A DNA stretch of 20,299 nucleotides from UBA1046 sp964624395 (GTDB lineage: Bacteria > Bacillota > Clostridia > Saccharofermentanales > DTU023), in contig CAZUWY010000033.1 of NCBI GenBank assembly GCA_964624395.1, positions 1 to 20,299 of the forward strand, written 5' to 3'. The notes under the pieces are model-generated. The model did not search any database and was not told where the DNA came from. It saw only the letters and a program-made list of their open reading frames with translations. Positions 1 to 8,761 of this stretch are shown here, piece after piece. The translations under genes were made by a program, and so were the position numbers. Positions within the stretch are counted from its first letter, which is position 1. Every line of letters starts with the position of its first letter.

Positions 1-91
1 CCCTTGGTCCTGTTTAAATAAAGGGTGGATAAGTTTTTGCTATTTTCTTAATAATACAACAGACCGGGGTCTGCAGGAGTGTAAATATACG

Positions 92-214
92 ATGAACAAA
101 TTAAATCTTAAAATTTGCTATTTTCTCCTCAGTATTTGTCTCTTTGCTATAATTAGCTCAATCCCTTCCCACGGAGCAGATTTTGGACAAAAAGGATGTT
201 TTTTTAAGCAGTAA
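92..214 (+). CDS. possible small secreted peptide, 40 aa
   Basis: An ATG at 92 opens a 40-residue frame. It reads like a signal peptide: a short basic start (MNKLNLK), a hydrophobic core of about 17 residues (ICYFLLSICLFAIISSI) and an S-H-G-A site that would suit signal peptidase I. Only about 11 residues follow. A weak AGGAG lies at 75-79, 12 nt before the ATG, which is longer than ideal. The frame runs into the first 32 bases of the helicase gene in another reading frame. It may be a real small peptide, a leader peptide, or the 5' remnant of a lost secreted protein. A likely helicase promoter sits inside it, which argues against it being important. Confidence 0.25.
   Translation: MNKLNLKICYFLLSICLFAIISSIPSHGADFGQKGCFFKQ
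145..153 (+). promoter_or_regulatory. possible extended -10 promoter for the nuclease-helicase gene
   Basis: TGCTATAAT at 145-153 matches an extended -10 (TGn followed by a perfect TATAAT). No good -35 is visible 17 bp upstream, which is tolerated with an extended -10. Transcription would start near 160. That leaves a short leader carrying GGAG at 173-176 and a TTG start at 183. Confidence 0.4.
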
Positions 215-2684
215 ATTATCTGTCCGCCAGCTGATCGCCGGCGCCAGGCAGACAGGAAGCCTCACCAATCCAAGCTATGGACCGGCCAGAGGCCTTGAAG
301 GCATGCGTGCTCATAAGAAATTTGTCAATATCTTAAGTGCAGATTTAGAAAATATCAGTCTCAACTCTGAGTACAGCCTCAAAACAGAATACAGATTTAA
401 AGCTCCAGGACTTGAATATCTATTAGAGATATCCGGCCGCTCTGATCTATGGTATCTGGCGGAAAGAGGGCTTTGCCTGATTGAAATCAAGAGCTATCGG
501 GGTGATCTTTCTGAAGATAAGGTCTTTGAAAATCCGCTCCACTGGGCGCAAGCTGAAGTCTATTCCTATATACTCCTGGAAGAAATGAAAGAAGATAACG
601 ATTTTGAAAAAATCATTGTCTCTCTTGCCTATATCTCCGTTGACAGCAGCGATTATAAAATTATTGAAAAAGAAATGGACTATGAGAGTCTCAAATCTTC
701 TTTTGAGGACATATGCAGCCGCTGGCTGAAAAACACCATCAGCCTGATCGATTACAGGCGGCTTAGAGATCTAACCAATATTGAGCCCGGCTTCCCATAT
801 GAAAATCTGCGCGAAGGCCAGCATTTCTTCATGCGCCAGGCAATGGCCGCCATCCGCGATACAGCTGTATTGTTTGCTCAGGCAGCCACGGGCAGCGGCA
901 AGACCATGAACACCCTCTACCCTGCCGTCAAAGCCCAGGCTGCAGGTCTGGGCAGCACAATTTTCTATCTGACCAATATGTCCTCGACCAAGGAGATAGC
1001 CGAACAGGCGGTAAATGATCTCAAAGCTGCAGGCTTTATGCTCAGATCTATTACCCTCACAGCCAAAGAGAAGATCTGCCTGGCCCCAGATCTATTTTGC
1101 GAGCAAAAGCTTTGCCCCTTTGCCCAGGATTATTACTTGCGCCTGCCTGATGCCCTGATAGAGCTGGCCGGTAAGAATAAAGCGGATCTGGACACAATTA
1201 CAGGCATTGCCAAAAAACATACTCTTTGCCCCTTTGAACTGCAGCTGGACTTCTCAGAATGGTGCGATATTGTCATTGGCGATTATAATTATTTTTTTGA
1301 TCCCAGAGTCTCTTTACAGCGCTTCTTTCACGCAGATAACAAAGCCAAGCATATTTTATTAATTGATGAAGCCCATAATCTTCCGGGACGGTCAAGGCAG
1401 ATGTACAGTGCTTTTTTGGAATTAGCTGAATTAAAAAAATCTTTAGTAGAGCTGTCAGCACCGGAAATTATGAGTTTTGCACCTGTAATCCAGCTTATAA
1501 ACCGCCTGAAAACAGTGGTTGAAAGCCTGGAAAAGCTTTTACCTCAGCTTGCTACCGGTGATGAGTATAAAGATAATGAGCTCTTGGGCACAGCTGTTGA
1601 CAGCAGAGATCTTCTTTTGGCAGCAGATTTTTTGGGCACCAGAAAAAAACTGGAGAGTTTTCTTGCCAATATCGGGTCTTTAATATATTTTCTGGCCCAG
1701 TTCATGGAGCATTTTACTGAATTTGAACACATTAAAGAACTTAAAGAGCTCTGGTTCAAGCTGCATTTTTACCAGCGGGTAGCAGAATGCTTCTACGACA
1801 AAAACTATATAACCATGATCCGGCGCCTCAAGGACGATAATCTGATGATCGGACAGCTCTGCCTGGATGCCGGCACCAATCTGACAAGCAGGTATTTCCA
1901 GCGCTATCCCGTGATATTTTTCTCCGCCACCTTGAATCCTGCCGATTACTATAAAAGACTTCTCTACGATAAAAACACTGAAGATCCGGCCGACGATCTC
2001 TATCTGCCCTCACCTTTTGCCCCCGAAAACAGACTTGTTTTGGCCATGTCTAATTATTCCGTGCGCTATAAGGACCGGGCTAATACGATTTTTCCCATTT
2101 TGGAATTTATCTTCAAGGCAGTGCAGCTTCAGCCGGGCAATTATCTGGTCTTTTGCCCTTCATTTTCCTATCTGCACGCATTAAGAAACATTTTGCAAAA
2201 AACTAAAGCCCCGGATAACTGGCAGATCATGCTGCAAAATCCCAAGATGAATGAGCTGGATAAAGACGCCTGGCTGGAGCGCTTTAGAAGCCCTAAGCAG
2301 AAGCCTCTTTTAGCTTTTGCCTGCATGGGCAGTATTTTCAGTGAAGGGATTGATCTTACAGGCCGCCAGCTGGTGGGAGTTTTTGTCATTGGCACCGGGC
2401 TTCCCCGTCCCTCGCCGGAAAGAGAATTGATGTGCCAGTATTATGAACTGGAATTTGGCAGCGGTTTTCATTTTGCCTATACTTTCCCCGGCTTTAACCG
2501 CGTGATGCAGGCAGCCGGACGCTTGATCAGAAGTGAAACAGACCGGGGCGTCATTGTCCTGATTGATGACCGCTACAGCCGAGAGGACTATCTGCAGCTG
2601 ATGCCAAAAGACTGGTATACAGTCTATGTCCAAGACGATGAAGAGGCCCTTTTAACAATTGAGGATTTTTGGGCAGAAAACTAA
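183..2684 (+). CDS. RecB-like nuclease fused to XPD/DinG-type Fe-S helicase
   Basis: An 833-residue protein predicted to unwind and cut DNA. The N-terminal ~130 residues carry a PD-(D/E)XK nuclease signature: GRSD (Asp88), E-I-K (101-103) and a Q-x3-Y motif (Gln123-Tyr127), as in RecB/Cas4-type nucleases. The superfamily 2 helicase follows: Walker A ATGSGKT (235-241), DEAH (395-398) and motif VI QAAGRLIR (776-783). Four cysteines between Walker A and DEAH (299, 306, 311, 349) fit the 4Fe-4S cluster of XPD/DinG helicases. Better-known Firmicutes DinG proteins carry a DnaQ-type exonuclease instead. The start is a TTG with GGAG six bases upstream; the frame is open back to 153 but offers no ATG or GTG. 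Likely role: DNA repair or replication-conflict processing. The exact substrate cannot be read from the sequence. Confidence 0.88.
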   Translation: MDKKDVFLSSKLSVRQLIAGARQTGSLTNPSYGPARGLEGMRAHKKFVNILSADLENISLNSEYSLKTEYRFKAPGLEYLLEISGRSDLWYLAERGLCLIEIKSYRGDLSEDKVFENPLHWAQAEVYSYILLEEMKEDNDFEKIIVSLAYISVDSSDYKIIEKEMDYESLKSSFEDICSRWLKNTISLIDYRRLRDLTNIEPGFPYENLREGQHFFMRQAMAAIRDTAVLFAQAATGSGKTMNTLYPAVKAQAAGLGSTIFYLTNMSSTKEIAEQAVNDLKAAGFMLRSITLTAKEKICLAPDLFCEQKLCPFAQDYYLRLPDALIELAGKNKADLDTITGIAKKHTLCPFELQLDFSEWCDIVIGDYNYFFDPRVSLQRFFHADNKAKHILLIDEAHNLPGRSRQMYSAFLELAELKKSLVELSAPEIMSFAPVIQLINRLKTVVESLEKLLPQLATGDEYKDNELLGTAVDSRDLLLAADFLGTRKKLESFLANIGSLIYFLAQFMEHFTEFEHIKELKELWFKLHFYQRVAECFYDKNYITMIRRLKDDNLMIGQLCLDAGTNLTSRYFQRYPVIFFSATLNPADYYKRLLYDKNTEDPADDLYLPSPFAPENRLVLAMSNYSVRYKDRANTIFPILEFIFKAVQLQPGNYLVFCPSFSYLHALRNILQKTKAPDNWQIMLQNPKMNELDKDAWLERFRSPKQKPLLAFACMGSIFSEGIDLTGRQLVGVFVIGTGLPRPSPERELMCQYYELEFGSGFHFAYTFPGFNRVMQAAGRLIRSETDRGVIVLIDDRYSREDYLQLMPKDWYTVYVQDDEEALLTIEDFWAEN

Positions 2685-2685
2685 T

Positions 2686-3453
2686 TTATCTTTTCTTCAT
2701 TTCCAGCTGCTCTGTCAGCTTATCCAGACTGTCAATCATTTTCAGCTTAAGATATCTTTTTTCCAGCTTCTCCTCCAAATATCTTGCAATAAAGGCCAAG
2801 AGCTCATCTCTAACCTGCCCGCTGACAGTAAAATTAAACAATAATTGGTAATCTGCCTGCACTATGTATAAAAGCGAGGCTGCCGCCGCCCGGGAAAGCT
2901 GAAGTAAATCCTCTCTGCCATGCGGGCAGCAGAGCAGGCCGGAATCGGTAAAACTAAAATATAAATTGTCTTTAGTCTCCTGATGGCAGAGCAGGCAGTC
3001 ATTTAGCCAGGGGGCATAACCCAGATCACTGATGAGGCGCAGAGCTGCTATCTGAACGGTAAAGACCGGATCATCGGTCTGTGACAGCTGGTAAAGACTA
3101 TAGGCCCAAAGATCATAGACCTTTTTTTCAGCCACCCCCTGGGCCAAAATATCGAGGGTGATCTCACTTAAATGGGCTGCAGCAGTGAGCTTTGGCAGGT
3201 CCTGGCTGATAGGCAAAAAAGCCTCGACCAATTCACCGCGATCAACGGTGATGCGGTCACGATAGGAGAAAATTTCAAATTCTGCCAGCACAAAGGGCAT
3301 GCTGATAGCCTGCAGATGGCTTTTACCGCTGGCTGCTCCGTAGCCCATGGCAGTAAAAAGGCCCCTGTCTTTGCTCAGCAGATGAAGCAGCCTGTCTTTT
3401 TGGCCGATGGGGCTGGATTTTAACACAAAAGCCTTTACTTTTTGCTGTTTCAT
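2686..3453 (-). CDS. recO: DNA repair protein RecO
   Basis: A 255-residue RecO, the recombination mediator that loads RecA on SSB-coated single strands with RecR. The N-terminal OB-fold region (about 1-80) has the usual start (KAFVLKSSPIGQKDRLLHLL), and the zinc site is visible as C153-x2-C156 and C175-x2-H178. The length is normal for the family. It is the last gene of the large minus-strand unit, 4 bp after the ybeY-era stop. That matches the usual era-recO pairing in Firmicutes. Its stop codon lies one base from the stop of the convergent helicase gene, and no intrinsic terminator fits between them. Transcripts of the two genes may therefore overlap. Confidence 0.95.
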   Translation of the reverse strand: MKQQKVKAFVLKSSPIGQKDRLLHLLSKDRGLFTAMGYGAASGKSHLQAISMPFVLAEFEIFSYRDRITVDRGELVEAFLPISQDLPKLTAAAHLSEITLDILAQGVAEKKVYDLWAYSLYQLSQTDDPVFTVQIAALRLISDLGYAPWLNDCLLCHQETKDNLYFSFTDSGLLCCPHGREDLLQLSRAAAASLLYIVQADYQLLFNFTVSGQVRDELLAFIARYLEEKLEKRYLKLKMIDSLDKLTEQLEMKKR

Positions 3454-3457
3454 CTTG

Positions 3458-4882
3458 TCAGTTGTTAAAATCTAGCTCTTTCAAATGCTGGATTTTATTT
3501 CTCCAGTCCTGGCGCACTTTGACAAAGAGGTTTAGATCAGTTGGGCAATCCAGCATTTCTGCTATTTTCTCTCTTGATCTGATGCCAATGTTTTTGATCA
3601 TGGCACCGTTTTTGCCCAGAATGATTCTTTTGTGGCTGTCTCTTTCCGAGAGGATGGCGGCACCGATTTTAACCCTTTCTCTCTCGCCCGCCTCATTATT
3701 TACCTCCTCAAAGCTCTCTATCATCACAGCTGTGCCGTAGGGCAGCTCCTCGGAGAGCAGATAAAGCATGGTCTCACGGATTAGTTCAGCGGACAGCATT
3801 CTCTCCGTCTGATCGGAATAATCCTCCTCATCATAAAGTGGGCTTGAAAGAGGTAGCTCTCTTTTGATCTCAGCAATAAGAAGATCAATGCCGTCTCCTG
3901 TTTTAGCAGATAGGGGGACAAGAGAGCTGATAGTAAAATTTTTGCTGTAAATATCGATCAGGGGCAAGAGGGCATCTTTTCTGGCGGTATCAATTTTATT
4001 GATGATGAGAATAACTTTTTTATCGAGCTTAATTGCCCTGTCTAATAACTGCCTCTCTAGATCATCGATAAAAGGTCTAAAGCTTGCCTCAATCATCAAA
4101 AGGATCAGATCTGCTGCCAAAAGAGCCTGCTCAGCCTCCTTGAGCATATGCTGACCCAGTCTGTTTTTAGCCCTGTGCAGGCCCGGTGTATCCAAAAAAA
4201 CAATCTGAGCTTCATGATCGTTGTATACGCCCCTGATCATCTTTCTGGTCGTCTGAGGCTTCGGTGAGATAATGGCGATCTTGTTGCCGATCAGATGATT
4301 TATAAGGGTGGATTTCCCCACATTAGGCCGCCCCAAGATGGCCACATAGCCGGCTTTAAACTTATTTTGCTTCAGTGTTAAAATCTCGGCTTGCCTTTGA
4401 AACATCTCTTTTTCCTCATCTTCACTGGCATGGTCAAAGCCGAAAAGATGGAGGGCTCCGTGCACAGCTAAAAGCAGTACTTCCTCCTGCAGGGATCGAT
4501 CTGCTTCACTGGCCTGCTCTTTTGCTCTCGGCAGGCAGATGGCAATATCTCCTAAAGAAAGATATTTTTTCTCAGCCATGATCTCTAAATCCCAGGGATT
4601 TATTTTCTCAGTCAAAGCACCCTTGCTGGCTGCTAGAGCTGGAAAAGATAGCACATCGGTGACTTGATCTTGCTGGCGGTAGTTTTTATTTAATTTTTTG
4701 ATCTCTTCTTCATCGCAAAAAAGGATGGAAATGACAGCTGTAATATCTTTTTCTTCAAGCTCTCCGGCCAGAGGCATTTGGAGGTAGGCATTATTTAACT
4801 GCAAAAAGAGATCCGTTTTTAATTCTTGCTCAATTTCAATCCTGCTTTTGTCCTCAAGCCCCAGTTTTAGTCTTTGCTTCAT
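3458..4882 (-). CDS. ybeY-era: YbeY-Era fusion: rRNA endonuclease plus 30S assembly GTPase
   Basis: One 474-residue frame joins two ribosome-maturation proteins. Residues 1-170 are YbeY, with the zinc-binding HGALHLFGFDH motif (His141, His145, His151). Residues about 174-474 are a complete Era: G1 GRPNVGKST (184-192), G3 DTPG (231-234), G4 NKID (295-298), G5 SAK (325-327), and a C-terminal KH domain with G-K-N-G at 423-426. Both halves are full family length with no linker; the join is at ILTLKQNKFKAGYVAILG. No ATG, GTG or TTG lies near the normal Era start (the only near-cognate is CTG), so separate translation looks unlikely. Its ATG overlaps the pgpH stop by 4 bp. In B. subtilis dgkA and cdd lie between ybeY and era; both are absent here. 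YbeY and Era are reported to interact, so the fusion makes functional sense. Confidence 0.95.
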   Translation of the reverse strand: MKQRLKLGLEDKSRIEIEQELKTDLFLQLNNAYLQMPLAGELEEKDITAVISILFCDEEEIKKLNKNYRQQDQVTDVLSFPALAASKGALTEKINPWDLEIMAEKKYLSLGDIAICLPRAKEQASEADRSLQEEVLLLAVHGALHLFGFDHASEDEEKEMFQRQAEILTLKQNKFKAGYVAILGRPNVGKSTLINHLIGNKIAIISPKPQTTRKMIRGVYNDHEAQIVFLDTPGLHRAKNRLGQHMLKEAEQALLAADLILLMIEASFRPFIDDLERQLLDRAIKLDKKVILIINKIDTARKDALLPLIDIYSKNFTISSLVPLSAKTGDGIDLLIAEIKRELPLSSPLYDEEDYSDQTERMLSAELIRETMLYLLSEELPYGTAVMIESFEEVNNEAGERERVKIGAAILSERDSHKRIILGKNGAMIKNIGIRSREKIAEMLDCPTDLNLFVKVRQDWRNKIQHLKELDFNN

Positions 4883-7053
4883 TCTTCTTGCTCCTGAGGT
4901 CTTTCAGGATAGCTGACCCGTTGATGGAAATGACCTGAATAGATATGGAGGAAAGAGAGGATGATACTTTCCACCTGGGCAAAAGAAAGGCCGGATTTGA
5001 TCAGCTGGTTTTGATCGGTCTTGGTCTTAACTATCCTTCTGATCAGACTTTCCGCACAAGAAATATCTTTGGGATTTACCGAGCGCATGGCAGCTTCAAC
5101 CGAATCTGCCAGCATAACAATGGCGGATTCCTCCGAGTCAGGCAGCGGTGTCTGGTAGCTGTAGGCCTCTTTTGACGGCGGGGCTTTGCCCTCTTTTTCA
5201 GCCAGTTCACAGGCCTTATGGTAGAAGTACTGCAGCACTGTACTGCCGTGGTGCTGGTGAATAATATTTAGCACCTGCTGGGGCAGCCGGTATTTTCTCC
5301 CCAGCTTGACGCCATCAGAGGGATGCCTGGTGATTATTTTGCTGCTTTCCAAAGGCAGCATGAAATCGTGGGGATTTTCTCCTGTCTGGTTCTCGGTGAA
5401 AGCCAGCGGATTTTCTATCTTGCCGATATCGTGAAAATAGGAGCCAACGCGCACGATCATGGCATTGGCACCAATTGATTCTGCTGCCGCCTCAGCTAGA
5501 TTAGCCACCATCATTGAATGCTGGGAGGTGCCCGGTGCTTCGATAAAGAGCCTTCTTAGCAAAGGATGGCTCATCTGTGAGAGTTCAATCAAACGCAGTG
5601 GCGAAACTGTATTAAAGATCATTTCAAAAAGAGGCATCACGCCAATGGCAACGATGACCGAGAACATGCCGCTTAATACAGTTTGAATAATATGCGAGAG
5701 CATAATGCCCCAGGCTTCATGGGTGAGAAGGCCAAAGACCACACTCATGCTCAAGTTGGCAAAAGATGTGACCATAATGATCTTGGCGTAATTATCATGC
5801 CTGCCGATGCCCTTGGTATAAAGGGCGGCAATCAGGCTGCCGGCCAGGGCAGTCATAGAAAAGGCCATCTCAAAGCCGGTCATGGGGATGATCATAACGG
5901 TCAAGAGGATCGAGATCACCGCTGCTGTCCTAAAGCCGAAATAGGCCGCCACCACCACGGCGGCAAAATAAACCGGTGGTGTCAGAGGATGATCCTGGGC
6001 CAGGTAAATCGAGACTAGCATGGGGATCAAGACAGCTATGGCCAGAGCCATTAAATAGCGCGGTGCTTCCATGATCTGAGGATGGTAGCGGGCAAAATAG
6101 GCGATGCCAATGGCAGATAAAACCAGCACCAGTAAAAGTATCCCCAGGAGCCTAAACCAGTCGATGCTCTTGTCCCCGGTCAGATCTAAATCATAGAGCA
6201 TCTGCCAGCTGCTCTCCGTGATTACATCACCTTTAGAGACAATTCTCGCCCCCCGGTTGACCATGACCGGATTATTGACAATCCTGTCATAGGCAGCCTG
6301 GCGGGCATTGATAGTGGCCTCTTCATTGGGGATGACATTTGGTTTCAAGATCAGCTGCAGGCTTTGTCCGACCAAATTGACATCATCAGCATAATATTCA
6401 CTGTTTTCTTTTAGAAGTTTTATGGCATTATTGATGCTTTGATTTAACTGCAGCTGATCCAAAGAATCGGACATAATAGCTTCGGACTGGGTATGCAGCA
6501 TATCAGCAAAATTTTCGAAACGGACTGCAGACATTTTCATCAAAAGCTGAGCGTCTGCTGCCGGTATGGTAAGGCCTAAGGTCTGGTCGAGCTCAGAGAT
6601 CAGGGTGGAGGCAGAAATTTGCAATTCTGTCTCGGTCGGCTGTCTGAGATTGTGCTTTACAGTCTGCTCGGGGCTTTCAGTCTCCGGTCTGCCCTGGGCA
6701 TCTTCCCCTTCTGAATCAGGTGTTTCAACCTCCGGTGATTTGACCGTATAGATGGCATCTCTTCTCTCTTCAACCATGGCAAGAAAACGATTGACCTCAG
6801 AGAGCGTATTCTCACTTGCCTGCTCCGATCTCATCATCACAGTTTTGATTTCAGCCTGGGCCTGAGCTGCTCTTTTTTGCGTCTCTATCTTATCGGCAAT
6901 GGCTCGGGGGGCATTGATATCATAATCGCTTATATCGCCAACACTGAGATTATAATTTTCCGGCCGTGAACCAAAATAGATTGACAAAACCAGTAAAAGG
7001 ACTAAAGCCACCAGAATGGCAGAACTTATTTTTTTGCTGGTAACCAGATTCAT
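4879..7053 (-). CDS. pgpH: PgpH-type 7TM HD-domain c-di-AMP phosphodiesterase
   Basis: A 724-residue membrane enzyme of the 7TMR-HD family, which degrades the second messenger cyclic di-AMP. One N-terminal membrane segment (about 11-30) is followed by a large extracellular region (to about 300), then a bundle of membrane segments (about 300-480) and a cytoplasmic HD domain. The HD metal ligands are visible: His512 in HSMMV, His541-Asp542 in SYFHDIGK, and downstream His-rich motifs (IIHQHHG). An acidic, Pro/Ser/Thr-rich stretch at about residues 105-135 interrupts the extracellular part and may be a species-specific insert. It overlaps phoH upstream and ybeY-era downstream by 4 bp each, so it is probably translationally coupled to both. 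The phoH-pgpH-ybeY order is standard in Firmicutes. Confidence 0.93.
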   Translation of the reverse strand: MNLVTSKKISSAILVALVLLLVLSIYFGSRPENYNLSVGDISDYDINAPRAIADKIETQKRAAQAQAEIKTVMMRSEQASENTLSEVNRFLAMVEERRDAIYTVKSPEVETPDSEGEDAQGRPETESPEQTVKHNLRQPTETELQISASTLISELDQTLGLTIPAADAQLLMKMSAVRFENFADMLHTQSEAIMSDSLDQLQLNQSINNAIKLLKENSEYYADDVNLVGQSLQLILKPNVIPNEEATINARQAAYDRIVNNPVMVNRGARIVSKGDVITESSWQMLYDLDLTGDKSIDWFRLLGILLLVLVLSAIGIAYFARYHPQIMEAPRYLMALAIAVLIPMLVSIYLAQDHPLTPPVYFAAVVVAAYFGFRTAAVISILLTVMIIPMTGFEMAFSMTALAGSLIAALYTKGIGRHDNYAKIIMVTSFANLSMSVVFGLLTHEAWGIMLSHIIQTVLSGMFSVIVAIGVMPLFEMIFNTVSPLRLIELSQMSHPLLRRLFIEAPGTSQHSMMVANLAEAAAESIGANAMIVRVGSYFHDIGKIENPLAFTENQTGENPHDFMLPLESSKIITRHPSDGVKLGRKYRLPQQVLNIIHQHHGSTVLQYFYHKACELAEKEGKAPPSKEAYSYQTPLPDSEESAIVMLADSVEAAMRSVNPKDISCAESLIRRIVKTKTDQNQLIKSGLSFAQVESIILSFLHIYSGHFHQRVSYPERPQEQEE

Positions 7054-8030
7054 TGCTGCCCACCCCTTTTTCTCTTTTGCCTTTTATTCTCTGCCGCTTC
7101 ATAAGCGCGTATGATGCGCTGAACCAGAGGATTTCTAACTACATCTCTCTGAGTCAGGCGGATAAGCCCGATCCCCTCAATTTTGCTCAGGAGCAAAGCC
7201 GCCTCTTCCAGACCGCTCCTTTTGTCGAGCGGCAGATCTATCTGTGTGATATCGCCGGTCACAACCGCTTTGGAATGAAAGCCTATTCTGGTCAAAAACA
7301 TCTTCATCTGTTCTCTGGTGGTGTTTTGCGCCTCATCCAGAATTATAAAGGCATCATCTAAGGTTCGGCCGCGCATATAGGCCAGCGGGGAGACTTCAAT
7401 CACACCCTTTTCCTTATTCTTCAGATATTGCTCCGTACCCATCAGATCGTTTAAGGCATCGTAGAGAGGCCTCATATAGGGGTCAACTTTGTCTTGCAGA
7501 TCTCCGGGTAAAAAGCCCAGCTTTTCTCCCGCCTCTACCGCTGGTCTGGTCAAAATAATGCGCGAAACATTATGTTCTCTAAAAGCCTTGACCGCCATGG
7601 CCACAGCCAGATAGGTCTTGCCCGTGCCAGCCGGCCCAATCGCAAAGGTCAGCTCATTTTTATCAATCGCTTCCACATATTTCTTTTGCCCCTGCGTTTT
7701 GCTCATGATCGGGCGGCCCTTGCCGTTGACACAGATCAGCCCGGGAGAAAAATCGGCAAATACTTCTTTTTCACCGCTTAAAGCTGCCTCAACAAGGTAA
7801 GCGGTTAGCTGCTCTGTCAGCGGATGACCGTTCTTATGCAGTTCTGCCATTCTCAAATAGATAGCTGCAGCAGCTTCAACAGCGTCCTCTTCGCCCCGTA
7901 CAATCAGCCCATCGCAACTGACCTCAGTTTCAACGGCAAATGCCTGATCAATCAGACGGACATGACCGTTGATGGCACCCATGACCGCAATCGCGGCCCC
8001 TGTATAATCAATTGGAATTCTCTTTTCCAT
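7050..8030 (-). CDS. phoH: PhoH-like ATPase
   Basis: A 326-residue PhoH family P-loop ATPase/putative RNA helicase. It shows Walker A GPAGTGKT (132-139), Walker B FIILDEAQ (228-235), and the family motifs TRPAVEAGEKLGFLPGD (161-177) and TGDITQID (258-265). The N-terminal ~100 residues are the small domain typical of cellular PhoH proteins. The basic tail (KRQKRKRGG) would suit nucleic-acid contact. PhoH is regularly next to ybeY and pgpH; the cellular role is not settled but is thought to involve RNA metabolism. The Shine-Dalgarno is weak and the gene starts 17 bp after the preceding DUF881 stop. The yqfC/yqfD sporulation genes that often precede phoH in spore formers are absent. Confidence 0.93.
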   Translation of the reverse strand: MEKRIPIDYTGAAIAVMGAINGHVRLIDQAFAVETEVSCDGLIVRGEEDAVEAAAAIYLRMAELHKNGHPLTEQLTAYLVEAALSGEKEVFADFSPGLICVNGKGRPIMSKTQGQKKYVEAIDKNELTFAIGPAGTGKTYLAVAMAVKAFREHNVSRIILTRPAVEAGEKLGFLPGDLQDKVDPYMRPLYDALNDLMGTEQYLKNKEKGVIEVSPLAYMRGRTLDDAFIILDEAQNTTREQMKMFLTRIGFHSKAVVTGDITQIDLPLDKRSGLEEAALLLSKIEGIGLIRLTQRDVVRNPLVQRIIRAYEAAENKRQKRKRGGQQ

Positions 8031-8047
8031 ACCAGATAAGTATATCT

Positions 8048-8761
8048 TTAGTCAACAGGCAACAGCAAATCCTTTTGATACGAGATTCTGTCCTCACTGA
8101 GGGCGGGAATGACAATTTTCTTTTCATGCTTGACCGTAATTGTCCAGTTCTCTCCCTCCAAATCTTTGAGGATTAAAGCTCTGACATTTTCCAGATAAGG
8201 GACAACATAATCCTCGATATTTGCCGGTTCGACTATGGCCCTGATTTCAAAAGCGGAATTTCGGTCGAAGCGAACCCCATTGATTACTATCTGATCTTCG
8301 ATGCTGCGAATTTCCGTGGTGGCCACTTTCCTTTCACCGTTGATCGATACAGCCTGGGCCCCTAAAGAAGCCAGCTCGTTGACAAACTGTCTCAGCACCG
8401 AATCTCTCATTTTTGCCGGTGCCTTACAAGAAAGGCTGATCACCACTCCCTCATTTTCCACTTTGCGCATGCCGGCAAAAATCGCATAGCTTTCCTTTTC
8501 TTCAATTATCTTGGCAATCGCCCCGGTCTCCGAGCCGCTCAATTCATTTTCCAGGGTGCGGATATAATTGTGCAGCTGATTATTTCTCTGATCGAGCTCC
8601 TGATTTTTCTTCTGGTATTCGATCACTGAATTTTGCAATTCCTGCAAGCTGTCCCTGGTCAAAGATCTTCTGTTCAGCCCTTTCATCTGCAGGGCCAGTA
8701 AAAGCCCAAGGACAACACAGACTACGATGACAAAAATGCTGCGGCCGTATTTAATCCTCAC
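8048..8761 (-). CDS. DUF881 membrane protein (second of a pair)
   Basis: A 237-residue protein with one N-terminal membrane anchor (about 8-25), a coiled-coil stretch rich in Q, N, E and L (about 35-77) and a C-terminal DUF881 domain. Recognisable family patterns are G-V-V-I-S-L, an F-V-N-E-L-x-S-L-G-A-Q-A-V-S-I-N-G-E-R block, and I-x-I-N-G. The topology is short inside, large domain outside. B. subtilis YlxW and YlxX are relatives encoded in the division-gene region; no biochemical function is established. The start overlaps the upstream DUF881 gene by 11 bp. The last ~45 residues (VKHEKKIVIPALSEDR and on) form an unusual C-terminal extension. Confidence 0.8.
   Translation of the reverse strand: MRIKYGRSIFVIVVCVVLGLLLALQMKGLNRRSLTRDSLQELQNSVIEYQKKNQELDQRNNQLHNYIRTLENELSGSETGAIAKIIEEKESYAIFAGMRKVENEGVVISLSCKAPAKMRDSVLRQFVNELASLGAQAVSINGERKVATTEIRSIEDQIVINGVRFDRNSAFEIRAIVEPANIEDYVVPYLENVRALILKDLEGENWTITVKHEKKIVIPALSEDRISYQKDLLLPVD

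Noticed and set aside
36..126. 13-bp direct repeat (TTTGCTATTTTCT at 36-48 and 114-126)
   Set aside because: It is AT-rich and short enough to arise by chance, with no further structure around it.
4340..4400. Possible frameshift or missing stop creating an artificial ybeY-era fusion
   Set aside because: The frame is continuous, both domains are complete, and the junction has no usable separate Era start. An indel would shift the frame rather than join two genes this cleanly.
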